The position numbers and the translations under genes were made by a program. From assembly GCA_016795325.1 (NCBI GenBank), contig JAEUHY010000043.1, positions 114,605-178,604 on the forward strand: a stretch of DNA of 64,000 bases. The letters are read 5' to 3'. The notes beneath the pieces were generated by a model. It made no database searches. It worked only from the letters and a program-made list of their open reading frames with translations, and was not told where the DNA came from. This stretch comes from Planctomycetota bacterium. GTDB lineage: Bacteria; Planctomycetota; UBA1135; GCA-002686595. Positions within the stretch are counted from its first letter, which is position 1, and every line of letters begins with the position of its first letter. Shown here piece after piece: positions 52,401-60,255 of this stretch.

Positions 52401-54393
52401 CGTGCTCACCTCGCTTGGCCGCACCGGCGACCCGGCAGCCGCACGTGCGCTGACCGCACGTTTTCCCGCGCTCGCGCTCGAGGCGCGCGAGGGCGCCTTC
52501 GAACTGCTCGCCGCGCGCGCGACTTGGGCGAGCGAGCTTCTCGCTGGAATCGAAAGCAAGTCGATCGCGATGGCGGACCTCGGGCCTCAAAAGGTGCACC
52601 GCCTGCGCAACCATCCGGACGCGGCGGTTGCGCAGCGTGCAACGAAACTCTTCGAAGCGCTCGCGGGCGCGTCGAACGCGCAGATCAACGCGCTCATCGC
52701 GAGCCTACTGCCCGAGGTCGACAAGTCCGGCGGCGACCGCGCGCGCGGCAAGCTCGTGTTCGAACAGAACTGCGCAAGCTGCCACGCCGCTTTCGGCGCC
52801 GGCGGCAACGTCGGACCCGAACTGAGCGGCATCGGCGCCCACGGCGCGCACGACCTGCTGCCGATCATTCTCGACCCGAACCGCACCGTGGAAGCGGCCT
52901 ACGCGGAGTGGATCGCGATCACGACGGACGAGCGCACCGTCGCCGGAGTGTTGGTACGCGAGGGCGCCGACAGCATCGTGCTGCGCTCGAGCGCGGGCGA
53001 CGCCGTGGTGCCGCGCGACGAACTCGAGTCGCTGCGCAACACGGGACGCTCGCCGATGCCGGCTGGCTTCGAATCGCTCGGCGCACCCGCACTGCGTGAC
53101 TTGATCGCCTACCTCGCCGGCGAGTTCGCGCACTGGCGCGTGCTCGACCTCAAGCCCGTCGTGAGCTCGAACTCGCTGCGCGGCATGTACGACCCCAAAC
53201 GCGACGGAAATCCGCTGCTTCCCGTGCGTTTCGGCGTCGTGCCCTTCGACGGCGTGCCGTTCGAGTTCCTCGACCCCAAGCGCACGGATTCGGCGAACAA
53301 CGTGCTCGTGCTCAAGGGCGGGCTCGTGCCCGACTGGGAGTCGAAGACCTCCAAGCCGCAGCGCGTCGAAATCAAGGTCAACACGACCGTGCAGCGCGTG
53401 CACGTGCTCGGCGGCATCGCGGGTTGGGGCTATCCGTACATCAAGGAGCCCAAGCCGATCGTTAAGTGGACCTGGGTGTTCGCGGGCGGCGCCACGCAGG
53501 AGCACGTGCTGCACAACGGCGTCGAGTTCGCCGACTGGATCGGACACTTCGACGTGCCGGGCTCCGAGCACGTCGATGGCGCGCTCGGCGAAGGCAGTTG
53601 GGGCCAAGTGCGGCGCTTCGCCGTCGAACTGGCGAGCCCCAAGTTGGTCGAGCGCATCGTGCTCGAAAGCTACGACAACGAGCTCGCGCCCACGTTCCTT
53701 GCGCTGACGGCGGAACTGCCCGGAGCGCCGCAACGCACGCGCGCAGCGATCGAGCCCGTGGACGTGCTCGTATTCGGCGGCGGCTCGAGCCACGACTTTG
53801 CGCAGTGGTTCGAGCGCGCCGACCTCGCACTGCTGCGGGCCAACGGACTTTCGAGCGCGCGCTACACGGGCTCGCTCAACGAGACGGTGCAACAGTTCGA
53901 GCGCCTGAAGACGCTGGTGCTCTGCACGAACCAGGACGTTTCCGATCCGCGCCTGCGCGACGGCCTGTTCGCGCACGTCGAACGCGGCGAGGGCCTCGTG
54001 GTGCTGCACCCCGGCGCGTGGTTCAACTGGGCCGACTGGCCCGAGTACAACGCGCGCCTTGTCGGCGGCGGAGCGCGAAGCCACGAGAACCTGCAGGAAT
54101 TCGAGGTGCGGATCGTCGACGCGGCGCACCCGGTCACGCAGGGCGCACCGGCGACCTTCCGCATCGTCGACGAGCTGTACCGCGCCGAACGCAAGGACAG
54201 CGACGCGCGCATCCACGTGCTCGCGATCGGGCGTTCCCTCGAAACCGGCGCCGAGTACCCTGTGCTGTGGACGGTCGAACGCGCCAAGGGGCGCACGGTC
54301 GTCCTGACGCTCGGCCACGACGGCCGCGCCCACGAACACCCGGCCTTCAAGCAGCTGTACGCCAACTCCGTGCGCTGGACTCTCGATCGATGA
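49435..54393 (+). CDS. Giant secreted enzyme with ThuA domains at both ends around a PVC-type dehydrogenase, HEAT repeats and cytochrome c
   Basis: The product has 1652 residues. A signal peptide (WIAALFVVLLACSPSFAQS) comes first. Residues about 25-240 are a ThuA glutamine-amidotransferase-like domain (LVMYAADAGSIHGEQRALLE, GGGLVALHDAVCGD, KRHPITDG). TIGR02604 propeller motifs follow (about 265-640: DRDGDGRMDERKTFH, FRWGPDGWIYATQG, VGPDGALYVLDFYNQAA), then HEAT repeats (about 660-1090) and a haem c site NCASCH (C1113, C1116, H1117). A beta-sandwich (about 1240-1440) comes before a second ThuA domain (about 1450-1652: GEGLVVLHPGAWF, AHPVTQGAPATFRIVDELY). Periplasmic sugar oxidation is inferred. 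It overlaps the next gene by ATGA. Confidence 0.9.
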   Translation: MRHWIAALFVVLLACSPSFAQSQPLRIFLRGGPKTHGPGQHDHPRFVQDWKPLLEQRGAVVDSALEFPGAAQLERTDVLVMYAADAGSIHGEQRALLERYLARGGGLVALHDAVCGDDPHWFKGVIGGAWEHGHSRWQEGVIDLYLSEKRHPITDGAANFRFDDEVYWKLHMDPAANVLMTGFHSVFDITPQMWTFEKDSYRAFVSIQGHNHVSFSNAAWRTLLLRGIAWAGKRDADALLAPGEAAALRYPPGGPTRPEDAHKSIEVHPEFELSLAAAEPLVVKPISIDWDARGRMWVAMTPGYPHKQQFSGIAAHDELAILSDRDGDGRMDERKTFHKGLDLVTAFVLHRDGAIVGAAPDILWLRDTNGDDVCDKVESVFTGFGFGDTHATISNFRWGPDGWIYATQGYSGGASNHITNAAGRDFGRIGNGLFRFRPDGSAIEVVSSYGSNTWGCSFNEEGELFFTMANGAHLRHVVVPEKFLAGNRVSNVASWTDIPDHDRVFPAVVRTEAPYAQIDFVGGFTAAAGSTFYDGGAWPDEWRNSHFVCEPTVSLVHHDIVEADGVSFRARKTREAEFIASTDLWFRPVDVRVGPDGALYVLDFYNQAAVHNDTRGPEHGPTNAAVRPDRDHVHGRIWRVQHKQAKRNAVAVPLPTKAEQAVALLEHPNAWVRSSAARLAAESGDARVGALAGEVAKKTSAHAAARIAAMWLAERVRDDSPEAAARLAAWLFEGQGAPWMGRTAARIVAERPRELRSRSDGSFTRNLSGEDQRLRLLTLAAFAASSKTSDARGAAPLPFVVRDAGDDWTRSLCVRLAALDIAGYVAAVVDTPERKDPYVVDAVLAAMARDPDAGARAVLDGLTKRFSVAASEQRAAVLEALSRASKSPGKSVGKELLPSLRTLLAADDELLSTRALVLAAKWGFVEELRGDITAAATRLEQRLRNADEPLERRIGAFDALLTIPDRRAETIKLADALFEVARAPQEQKLVLTSLGRTGDPAAARALTARFPALALEAREGAFELLAARATWASELLAGIESKSIAMADLGPQKVHRLRNHPDAAVAQRATKLFEALAGASNAQINALIASLLPEVDKSGGDRARGKLVFEQNCASCHAAFGAGGNVGPELSGIGAHGAHDLLPIILDPNRTVEAAYAEWIAITTDERTVAGVLVREGADSIVLRSSAGDAVVPRDELESLRNTGRSPMPAGFESLGAPALRDLIAYLAGEFAHWRVLDLKPVVSSNSLRGMYDPKRDGNPLLPVRFGVVPFDGVPFEFLDPKRTDSANNVLVLKGGLVPDWESKTSKPQRVEIKVNTTVQRVHVLGGIAGWGYPYIKEPKPIVKWTWVFAGGATQEHVLHNGVEFADWIGHFDVPGSEHVDGALGEGSWGQVRRFAVELASPKLVERIVLESYDNELAPTFLALTAELPGAPQRTRAAIEPVDVLVFGGGSSHDFAQWFERADLALLRANGLSSARYTGSLNETVQQFERLKTLVLCTNQDVSDPRLRDGLFAHVERGEGLVVLHPGAWFNWADWPEYNARLVGGGARSHENLQEFEVRIVDAAHPVTQGAPATFRIVDELYRAERKDSDARIHVLAIGRSLETGAEYPVLWTVERAKGRTVVLTLGHDGRAHEHPAFKQLYANSVRWTLDR

Positions 54394-55265
54394 GCAAGAA
54401 GAACGACAACTCGCGCCTTGGGATCCTCAAGCGTTTCCGCGCGCAGATCGCCCGCGGCGAGCCGATCATCGGCGGCGGCGCCGGCACGGGCATTTCCGCC
54501 AAGAGCGAGGAAGCCGGCGGCATCGACTTGCTGATCGTCTACAACTCGGGCCGCTATCGCATGGCCGGTCGCGGCTCGACCGCGGGCTTGATGCCCTACG
54601 GCAACGCCAACCAGATCGTGAAGGAGATGGCCTTCGAGATCATCCCGGTCGTCAAGCACACGCCCGTGCTCGCCGGTGTGTGCGGCACCGATCCGTTCAT
54701 GATGCCCAAGCTGTTCCTGCGCGAGTTGCGCGAGCTGGGCTACGCGGGAATCCAGAACTTCCCCACGGTGGGCCTGATCGAAGGCGAACTGCGCGCCACG
54801 CTCGAAGAGACGGGCATGGGTTACGGACTCGAGGTCGACTGCGTGCGCCTGGCGCGCGAGATGGACCTGCTCACGACGCCCTACGCCTTCAACCCCGACG
54901 AGGCGACGGCGATGACCAAAGCCGGCGCCGACATCGTCGTCGCGCACATGGGCTGCACGAGCGGCGGCACGATCGGCGCGAAGTCGGTCAAGACGCTCGA
55001 GAAGTGCGTCAAGCTCATCCAGGACATCGTCGACGCCGCCAAGCGCGTGCGCAAAGACGTGATCTGCCTGTGCCACGGCGGTCCGATCGCCATGCCCGAC
55101 GACGCGCAGTTCATCATCGACCGCGTCGATGGGATGGACGGCTTCTACGGCGCGAGCTCGACCGAGCGCCTGCCCACCGAGATCGCGATCAAGAAGCAGA
55201 TCGAGCACTTCAAGTCGATCCGCCTGCCGGCGCACAAGGCGGGAAAAGCCGCCAAAAAGCGCTGA
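54390..55265 (+). CDS. Phosphoenolpyruvate hydrolase family / Tm-1 C-terminal-like TIM-barrel protein
   Basis: The product has 291 residues. The family pattern is clear: GEPIIGGGAGTGISAKSEEA, GIDLLIVYNSGRYRMAGRGS, LMPYGNAN, VLAGVCGTDPFMM, GYAGIQNFPTVGLIEG, DIVVAHMGCTSGGTIGAKS and YGASSTERLPTE. It equals the C-terminal half of plant Tm-1 and of fused bacterial relatives; with UPF0261 at 48127 the pair is complete but split onto divergent strands. The ATG at 54390 overlaps the stop of the ThuA gene (ATGA). The reaction is not firmly known; the annotated name is by similarity. Confidence 0.9.
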   Translation: MSKKNDNSRLGILKRFRAQIARGEPIIGGGAGTGISAKSEEAGGIDLLIVYNSGRYRMAGRGSTAGLMPYGNANQIVKEMAFEIIPVVKHTPVLAGVCGTDPFMMPKLFLRELRELGYAGIQNFPTVGLIEGELRATLEETGMGYGLEVDCVRLAREMDLLTTPYAFNPDEATAMTKAGADIVVAHMGCTSGGTIGAKSVKTLEKCVKLIQDIVDAAKRVRKDVICLCHGGPIAMPDDAQFIIDRVDGMDGFYGASSTERLPTEIAIKKQIEHFKSIRLPAHKAGKAAKKR

Positions 55266-55272
55266 AACCGCC

Positions 55273-55692
55273 ATGGAGTGCGAACACTGCCTGCGCTTCG
55301 TCACCTCGAAGGAGGCGAAGGTCGAGGTGCTGCCCTGGGGGCCGCACGAGTGGCTCTCGCGCTCGGATCTCACCGGCGCGGAGCAGATTCAGGTCGTGCG
55401 CGTGACGATGCCGCCGGGCAAGAGCCACGCCTTCCACCGCCATCCGTGCATGGAGGAAGTGCTCTACTACGTGTCCGGACGTGCTGAACAGTGGGTTGGG
55501 CGCGAGAAGCGCGTGATGAGCGCCGGCGAAGTCGCCTTCGTTCCGCGCGACGAAGTGCACGGCACGTACAACGTGTTCGACGAACCCGTGGTGTTCCTCG
55601 CGATCCTCTCCCCCGCCAAGTTCGACGGCACAGCGCTGGTCGACGTGAGCCAGGACGAACCCTGGCGCTCGATCCGCGCGCCCGCGCACTGA
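55273..55692 (+). CDS. Cupin-domain protein
   Basis: The product has 139 residues. Cupin motif 1 is FHRHPCMEEVLYYVSG, with His-His-Glu ligands for a metal, and motif 2 is FVPRDEVHGTYN with the last His. It opens MECEHCLRFVTSKEA, with a CxxC pair near the start. It lies 7 bases after the Tm-1-partner gene on the same strand and so belongs to the rightward arm of the catabolic island. Probable roles are isomerase or dioxygenase type; no substrate is evident. Confidence 0.88.
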   Translation: MECEHCLRFVTSKEAKVEVLPWGPHEWLSRSDLTGAEQIQVVRVTMPPGKSHAFHRHPCMEEVLYYVSGRAEQWVGREKRVMSAGEVAFVPRDEVHGTYNVFDEPVVFLAILSPAKFDGTALVDVSQDEPWRSIRAPAH

Positions 55693-55723
55693 CCTCCCTC
55701 CCCAAACGACAGCGGACCTGCAC

Positions 55724-56881
55724 ATGATTCGCATCGAGTTCCTCCTCGCGGTGTTTCTGTGCTGGTTCTCTGCGGCGCCGGGCCAAGACGGCGCGAAGCC
55801 CGAACAGGAGGCGCCGCTCGTCCGCTGCGGCCCGTGCAAGAACGAAGGGCGTGTGCCTTGCGCCGCGCACCCCAAACACGAGATGCACCTCGAGGACGAC
55901 GTGGAGTTGTGCTCCGTTGTCGCCGACTGCACCACGTGCACGGGCACGGGCTGGCTGGACTGTGCGGCCTGCGAGAACCCGCGCTGGACGGACGTTCTCG
56001 AGCTCAAGCGCTCGCGGCAGAAGAGCCTGCAAACCTTCGCGGCGCGCTTCGACGCCGAGATGAAGCGGCCGCTGCGCAAGGTGGTCACGCCGCACGTGAT
56101 GCTGGTCTGGGAAGTCGACGAGTTGAAGGTCGACAAGCGCACGATCAAGCACCACGAGCTCATGCATTTGTACGCCGCACGGCTCGAGAAGCTGTTTGCC
56201 GACTACACGAGCGTGCTCAAGGTCGGACCGCGCGAGTTCAAGGAGCGCATGGAAGTGTTCGTGTGGGCCACACAGCGCGACCAGGAGGATGGCTCGACGC
56301 GCTTTGCCGGCCAGCACAGCGTCGCCGGCGTGAAGCTGCTGGGGAACAAGGCGGTGTTCTCGCTGTACTTCAACCGCGCGACGTTCCGCGACGACGATGC
56401 GCTGCACCGCGGCATCGTGCACAACGTCACGCACCTGCTGCTCTCGCACCAGGAGCCGTCGCAGTGGCTCGGCAACGTGAAGTCGGGTTGGCTCGACGAG
56501 GGCCTCGCGCACTGGTTCGAGGAGCGCTACTGGGGCTTGTGCGACAACTACTGCTACGAAGAGCAGAACACGCTCGTCAGCTTCAAGGGCGGCAAGTGGA
56601 AGCCGATCGTGCGCAAGATGGTCGAGACGGGCGATCTGCCGTCGATGGCCGAGGTCATGCAGCAGAACACCGACGGGCTGAGCCTGCCGATGCACGCGCT
56701 CGCCTTCAGCTACGTCGACTTTCTGATCGCGACCGACGCGCCGAAGTTGAACGAACTGGCGCGCCAACTCCGCAGGCGCGCCGAGACACGCGACGCGCTG
56801 CAGCGGGTCTACAAGCTCTCGGTGCTCGAGCTCGAGCAGCAGTGGAAAGCCTGGGTCGTGGCGAACTACCCGCTGCGCTGA
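55724..56881 (+). CDS. Secreted cysteine-rich metallopeptidase-like protein
   Basis: The product has 385 residues. A signal peptide (FLLAVFLCWFSAAPGQ) is followed by a short cysteine-rich region (about 33-90: CGPC, CSVVADCTTCTGTGWLDCAAC), which resembles DnaJ-type CxxCxGxG zinc-binding arms. The rest has the HxxxH-type zinc motif VHNVTHLLLSH and the downstream DEGLAHWFEE, as in gluzincin DUF1570-like proteins; the glutamate of HExxH is replaced by Asn/Val here, so catalytic activity is doubtful. It starts 31 bases after the cupin stop and could be the last gene of the arm. Unknown function. Confidence 0.72.
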   Translation: MIRIEFLLAVFLCWFSAAPGQDGAKPEQEAPLVRCGPCKNEGRVPCAAHPKHEMHLEDDVELCSVVADCTTCTGTGWLDCAACENPRWTDVLELKRSRQKSLQTFAARFDAEMKRPLRKVVTPHVMLVWEVDELKVDKRTIKHHELMHLYAARLEKLFADYTSVLKVGPREFKERMEVFVWATQRDQEDGSTRFAGQHSVAGVKLLGNKAVFSLYFNRATFRDDDALHRGIVHNVTHLLLSHQEPSQWLGNVKSGWLDEGLAHWFEERYWGLCDNYCYEEQNTLVSFKGGKWKPIVRKMVETGDLPSMAEVMQQNTDGLSLPMHALAFSYVDFLIATDAPKLNELARQLRRRAETRDALQRVYKLSVLELEQQWKAWVVANYPLR

Positions 56882-57102
56882 GCGCCGCGCGACGGGCGCA
56901 TGCGGAAGGAAGCGACGGTCCCCCTCTGTCCGCCGCGGCGAGCGGAAACTTCTTTGCAGGCGCCGCGAGACAGACGCCGATCTACGGCCTAGGATTTGGC
57001 AATCGGCTGGTGAACACCCCGCGCCCCGCGGCGCGGATTCGCCGGCGAGACCCGAACCCAACGGCTCCGCCCCTGGTTTTGGACAGCCCCGAGGTCCTGG
57101 AC
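56882..57102. other. Intergenic leader region with a TAGGAT -10 box
   Basis: TAGGAT at 56990-56995 would start a transcript about 100 bases before the ATG at 57103. Otherwise no gene or clear hairpin is seen. Confidence 0.35.
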
Positions 57103-58341
57103 ATGCTGCCGCACCGTCCTGCTGTTCCCCCGGCTCACCCACACTCGGCCGCGCATCGCACGGCTGCGGGCCGTCTGTCGTCGCGCTCCGCGTTCGGACA
57201 CCAACCCGGCGAGCGCCACTCTCCGGGACAGCATGCTCCGGACAAGGACCACGGGGCGCACACGCTGAAGGTGTGGCGCGGAACCGTGGTCGGCGTGTAC
57301 GGCGACGACGTCTTCGTCGAGCTCGGCCCGCGCATGCAGGGCGTGATTTCGCGCCGGCAATTCGAGCTCGAGCCGCGCGTGGGCGACGTCTACGACTTCA
57401 CGCTGCGCGGTCGCGAAGAAGGCCTGTGGGCCTTGGCGCTCGGCGCGCAGAGCCTCTCGACCTGGGAGGAGATGGAGCCCGGCAGTCTCGTGCAAGCGCG
57501 CGCCACCGGCGCGAACGCCGACGGTGTCGAGCTCAAGATCGGGCCGCTCCACGCCTTCATGCCCAAGTCGCACACCGGACTTCCGCGCGAGCAGAAGCCC
57601 TCGCTGCTCGTCGGCAAGACCTTCACTTGCGAAGTGATCGAGGTGGACAGCGAACGGCAGCGTGTGGTGGTGTCGCGCAAGCTCGTGCTCCAGCGCGAAC
57701 GCGACGACGAGCGCCAGCGCGACGTCGGCGCCTTGCGCGTCGGCCAGCTCGTGCACGGCCGCGTTTCGCGCATCGAAGACTTCGGCGTGTTCATGACCTT
57801 CGGCCACGGCGTCGAAGGCATGATCCATGTCTCGAACCTCGCCTACGAACGCCCGCGCCATCCGAGCGACGTCGTGCACATCGGCGAGGCGCTCTCCGCG
57901 AAGGTGCTGGCCGTACGCGACAGCGGCAAGCGCGTGTCGCTGGGCCTCAAACAACTTCAACCCAGCCCGTGGAGCGCCGTCGCCGCACGCCTGACCGCCG
58001 GCCGCATCATCGAAGGCACCGTCAAGCGCATCGTGCCCTTCGGCGCCTTCATCGCCGTCTTGCCGGGCATCGAAGGGCTCGTGCACAACAGCGAAGCCGA
58101 CTTGCGCGGCCAGCGCGATCTGGCGGCGCAACTCGAGCCGGGCGCGAAGATCTCCGTGCGCGTCATGACGCTCGACGCGGGCGCCGAACGCCTGTCGCTC
58201 TCGCTCCTACATCCCGACGGCCGCCTGATCGGCCGCGAGGAAGCGCAAGCGCTCGACACGTTCCAGCAACTCGCCGAACGCAACCAGGGCGGACTCTCGC
58301 GCTCGCTGGGGAGCGTGCTGCGCCGAGCGATCGGCGATTGA
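57103..58341 (+). CDS. S1-domain RNA-binding protein (four S1 modules)
   Basis: The product has 412 residues. After a 50-residue Pro/His-rich segment come four S1-like modules at about 55-105 (VWRGTVVGVYGDDVFVELG), 118-200 (GSLVQARATGANADGVELKI), 205-280 (GQLVHGRVSRIEDFGVFMTF) and 287-370 (GRIIEGTVKRIVPFGAFIAV). Modules 3 and 4 are canonical and end in the RVSLGLKQL / RLSLSLLHP strand; the first two are degenerate, as in ribosomal protein S1 where they bind the ribosome. It is shorter than bS1 and could be a planctomycete S1 variant or a general RNA-binding factor. ATG at 57103 is chosen because the frame before it is not coding. Confidence 0.85.
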   Translation: MLPHRPAVPPAHPHSAAHRTAAGRLSSRSAFGHQPGERHSPGQHAPDKDHGAHTLKVWRGTVVGVYGDDVFVELGPRMQGVISRRQFELEPRVGDVYDFTLRGREEGLWALALGAQSLSTWEEMEPGSLVQARATGANADGVELKIGPLHAFMPKSHTGLPREQKPSLLVGKTFTCEVIEVDSERQRVVVSRKLVLQRERDDERQRDVGALRVGQLVHGRVSRIEDFGVFMTFGHGVEGMIHVSNLAYERPRHPSDVVHIGEALSAKVLAVRDSGKRVSLGLKQLQPSPWSAVAARLTAGRIIEGTVKRIVPFGAFIAVLPGIEGLVHNSEADLRGQRDLAAQLEPGAKISVRVMTLDAGAERLSLSLLHPDGRLIGREEAQALDTFQQLAERNQGGLSRSLGSVLRRAIGD

Positions 58342-58354
58342 CCGAGTTGCGGAC

Positions 58355-59152
58355 GTGATCCAGCGCGGCGAGACGCGCTTCGAGCGCTACATCGGCGTCG
58401 ACTATTCAGGCGCGATGTCGCCTCGCACGCGACTGCCGGGACTGCGTGTGTACGCTGCGACACGGCGCGGCGAGGCGCTCGAGGTGCGCCCACGCGACGA
58501 CCGGCGCGTGCACTGGACACGCTTCGAGCTCGCCGAGTGGCTCGCCAACGCGCTTGGCGACGGGCCACCGACGCTGGTCGCGATCGACCACGGCCTGTCG
58601 TTTCCGCTGGCCTACTTTCAGCGTCACCAACTGCCGCTGGAATGGGACAGCTTCCTCGACGACTTCGCGCGGCACTGGCCCACCGATGAGGATTGGAACT
58701 GCGTCGACTTCGTGCGCGAGGGCCTGACCGGCGCCGGCGCGGCGCGCGCTGGCGACGCGAAGTGGCGCCGCCTGTGCGAGACGCGCACGCGCCGCGCGAA
58801 GTCCGTGTTCCACTTCGACGTGCCCGGCTCCGTCGCCAAGTCCACGCACGCGGGCCTGCCGTGGATCCGTCGGTTGCGCGGGGCGCTCGGCAGGCGCGCG
58901 TTCTTCTGGCCCTTCGACGGCTGGCAACCACGTTTCGGCGCCCACCTCGTCGCCGAGGGTTATCCCTCGCTGTGGAGCCGCGAGTTCGAGCGCGGCACGC
59001 GCACGCAGGATCAACACGACGCTTGGACCCTGGCGACCGTGCTGCGCAGCGCGGAAGAGCGCGGCCTGCTCACGCGTTGGCTCGAACCCGAGTTGAGCGC
59101 GCGCGAGCGCCAACTCGCGCGCGTCGAGGGCTGGATCCTCGGCGTGGACTGA
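58355..59152 (+). CDS. Hypothetical RNase-H-fold-like (DUF429-like) protein
   Basis: The product has 265 residues. It starts with GTG 13 bases after the S1 gene. The patterns YIGVDYSGAMS, LVAIDHGLSFP and DQHDAWTLATVL are placed as the three acidic strands of RNase-H-like nucleases, as in DUF429 proteins. The middle has WDSFLDDFARHWP and VFHFDVPGSVAKSTHAGLPW. There is no signal peptide. I cannot name a function; the position after the S1 gene suggests an RNA-linked role, but that is a guess. Confidence 0.65.
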   Translation: MIQRGETRFERYIGVDYSGAMSPRTRLPGLRVYAATRRGEALEVRPRDDRRVHWTRFELAEWLANALGDGPPTLVAIDHGLSFPLAYFQRHQLPLEWDSFLDDFARHWPTDEDWNCVDFVREGLTGAGAARAGDAKWRRLCETRTRRAKSVFHFDVPGSVAKSTHAGLPWIRRLRGALGRRAFFWPFDGWQPRFGAHLVAEGYPSLWSREFERGTRTQDQHDAWTLATVLRSAEERGLLTRWLEPELSARERQLARVEGWILGVD

Positions 59153-59171
59153 GGGCGTCGCGCGCTCGACG

Positions 59172-59209
59172 AAAAACGTCCTCGCCCGCGACGGCGCGCG
59201 AGCGAGGAC
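59172..59209 (-). terminator. Rho-independent terminator of the korAB operon
   Basis: On the minus strand GTCCTCGC (59209-59202) pairs with GCGAGGAC (59185-59178), and TTTTT follows at 59176-59172. It lies 40 bases after the korB stop. Confidence 0.8.
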
Positions 59210-59250
59210 GAACTCGAGGCGAGGCGCCGCGCGAGCCGACGCCGCCGCAC

Positions 59251-60255
59251 CTACTTCACGGTCCAGGTTTCGCCGGAATAGATCAGCTTCTCGAGCGAGC
59301 CGGGCCCCTTGGCGGCGCGGGCCCGCTGGATCTGCTCGTGGATCTGCGTGTCGAACACAGGGCCCTGCACGTCGCGGAAGATCCCGATCGGCCGCGGCAA
59401 CTGCGGGTTCGAATCCATCTGGCTCATCACGAACGCCGGCCCCGGCGAGTGCGTGTCGGAACGCCAGGTCTGCGCCTCGGCCGCGGGGCAAATCACCGGC
59501 TCCCAGCCGTCGATCTTGATGCCCATGTCGTGGTTCTTGCCGAACACCATGGGTTGCCCAGGCCGCAGATCGATGGTCTTGTCGTCGCGCACGGACTTCT
59601 CCGTGAACGCGTCGAAGGCTCCGTCGTTGAAGATCACGCAGTTCTGGTAGATCTCGACGAACGCCGCACCCTTGTGGTTCGCGGCCGCAAGGAGCACCTG
59701 CTCCATGTGCTTTTGGTGCGTGTCGATCGTGCGCGCGACGAACGTGGCGCCGCAGCCCAGCGCGAAGCTCACCGGATCCATCGGACGGTCGACCGAGCCC
59801 ATCGGCGAGGTCTTGGTCTTGAGGCCCTGCGGCGAAGTCGGCGAGTACTGGCCTTTCGTCAGACCGTAGATCTCGTTGTTGAACAAGAGGATCTTCACGT
59901 CGACGTTGCGGCGCAGGATGTGCGCCATGTGGTTGCCGCCGATCGACAGGCCGTCGCCGTCGCCGGTCACCATCCACACCGACAGTGCGGGATTGGCGGT
60001 CTTGATGCCGGTCGCAAACGCCGGCGCGCGTCCGTGGATCGAGTGGAACCCGAAGGTGTTCATGTAATACGGGAAGCGGCTCGAACAGCCGATGCCCGAC
60101 ACGAAGCAGATCTGGTGCTTGGGCACGCCGATGGCGGCCATGATCCCCTGCACACAATTGAGGATGGCGTAGTCCCCGCAGCCGGGGCACCACCGCACGT
60201 CCTGGTCCGACTTGAAGTCTTTCTTCGTCAGCGCATGTGCTTCGGCCATGGTCAT
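59251..60255 (-). CDS. korB: 2-oxoacid:ferredoxin oxidoreductase beta subunit
   Basis: The product has 334 residues. It is the thiamine-diphosphate subunit of an enzyme that converts 2-oxoglutarate or another 2-oxoacid and CoA to acyl-CoA, CO2 and reduced ferredoxin. RWCPGCGDYAILNCVQ and SGIGCSSRFPYYMNTFGFHS carry the cluster ligands; GDGDGLSIGGNHMAHILRRN is the ThDP/Mg site. The phrase IDTHQKHMEQVL is family-typical. ATG at 60255 overlaps the korA TGA (ATGA); a second Met two codons on is possible. A terminator follows. No ferredoxin gene is adjacent. Confidence 0.94.
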   Translation of the reverse strand: MTMAEAHALTKKDFKSDQDVRWCPGCGDYAILNCVQGIMAAIGVPKHQICFVSGIGCSSRFPYYMNTFGFHSIHGRAPAFATGIKTANPALSVWMVTGDGDGLSIGGNHMAHILRRNVDVKILLFNNEIYGLTKGQYSPTSPQGLKTKTSPMGSVDRPMDPVSFALGCGATFVARTIDTHQKHMEQVLLAAANHKGAAFVEIYQNCVIFNDGAFDAFTEKSVRDDKTIDLRPGQPMVFGKNHDMGIKIDGWEPVICPAAEAQTWRSDTHSPGPAFVMSQMDSNPQLPRPIGIFRDVQGPVFDTQIHEQIQRARAAKGPGSLEKLIYSGETWTVK

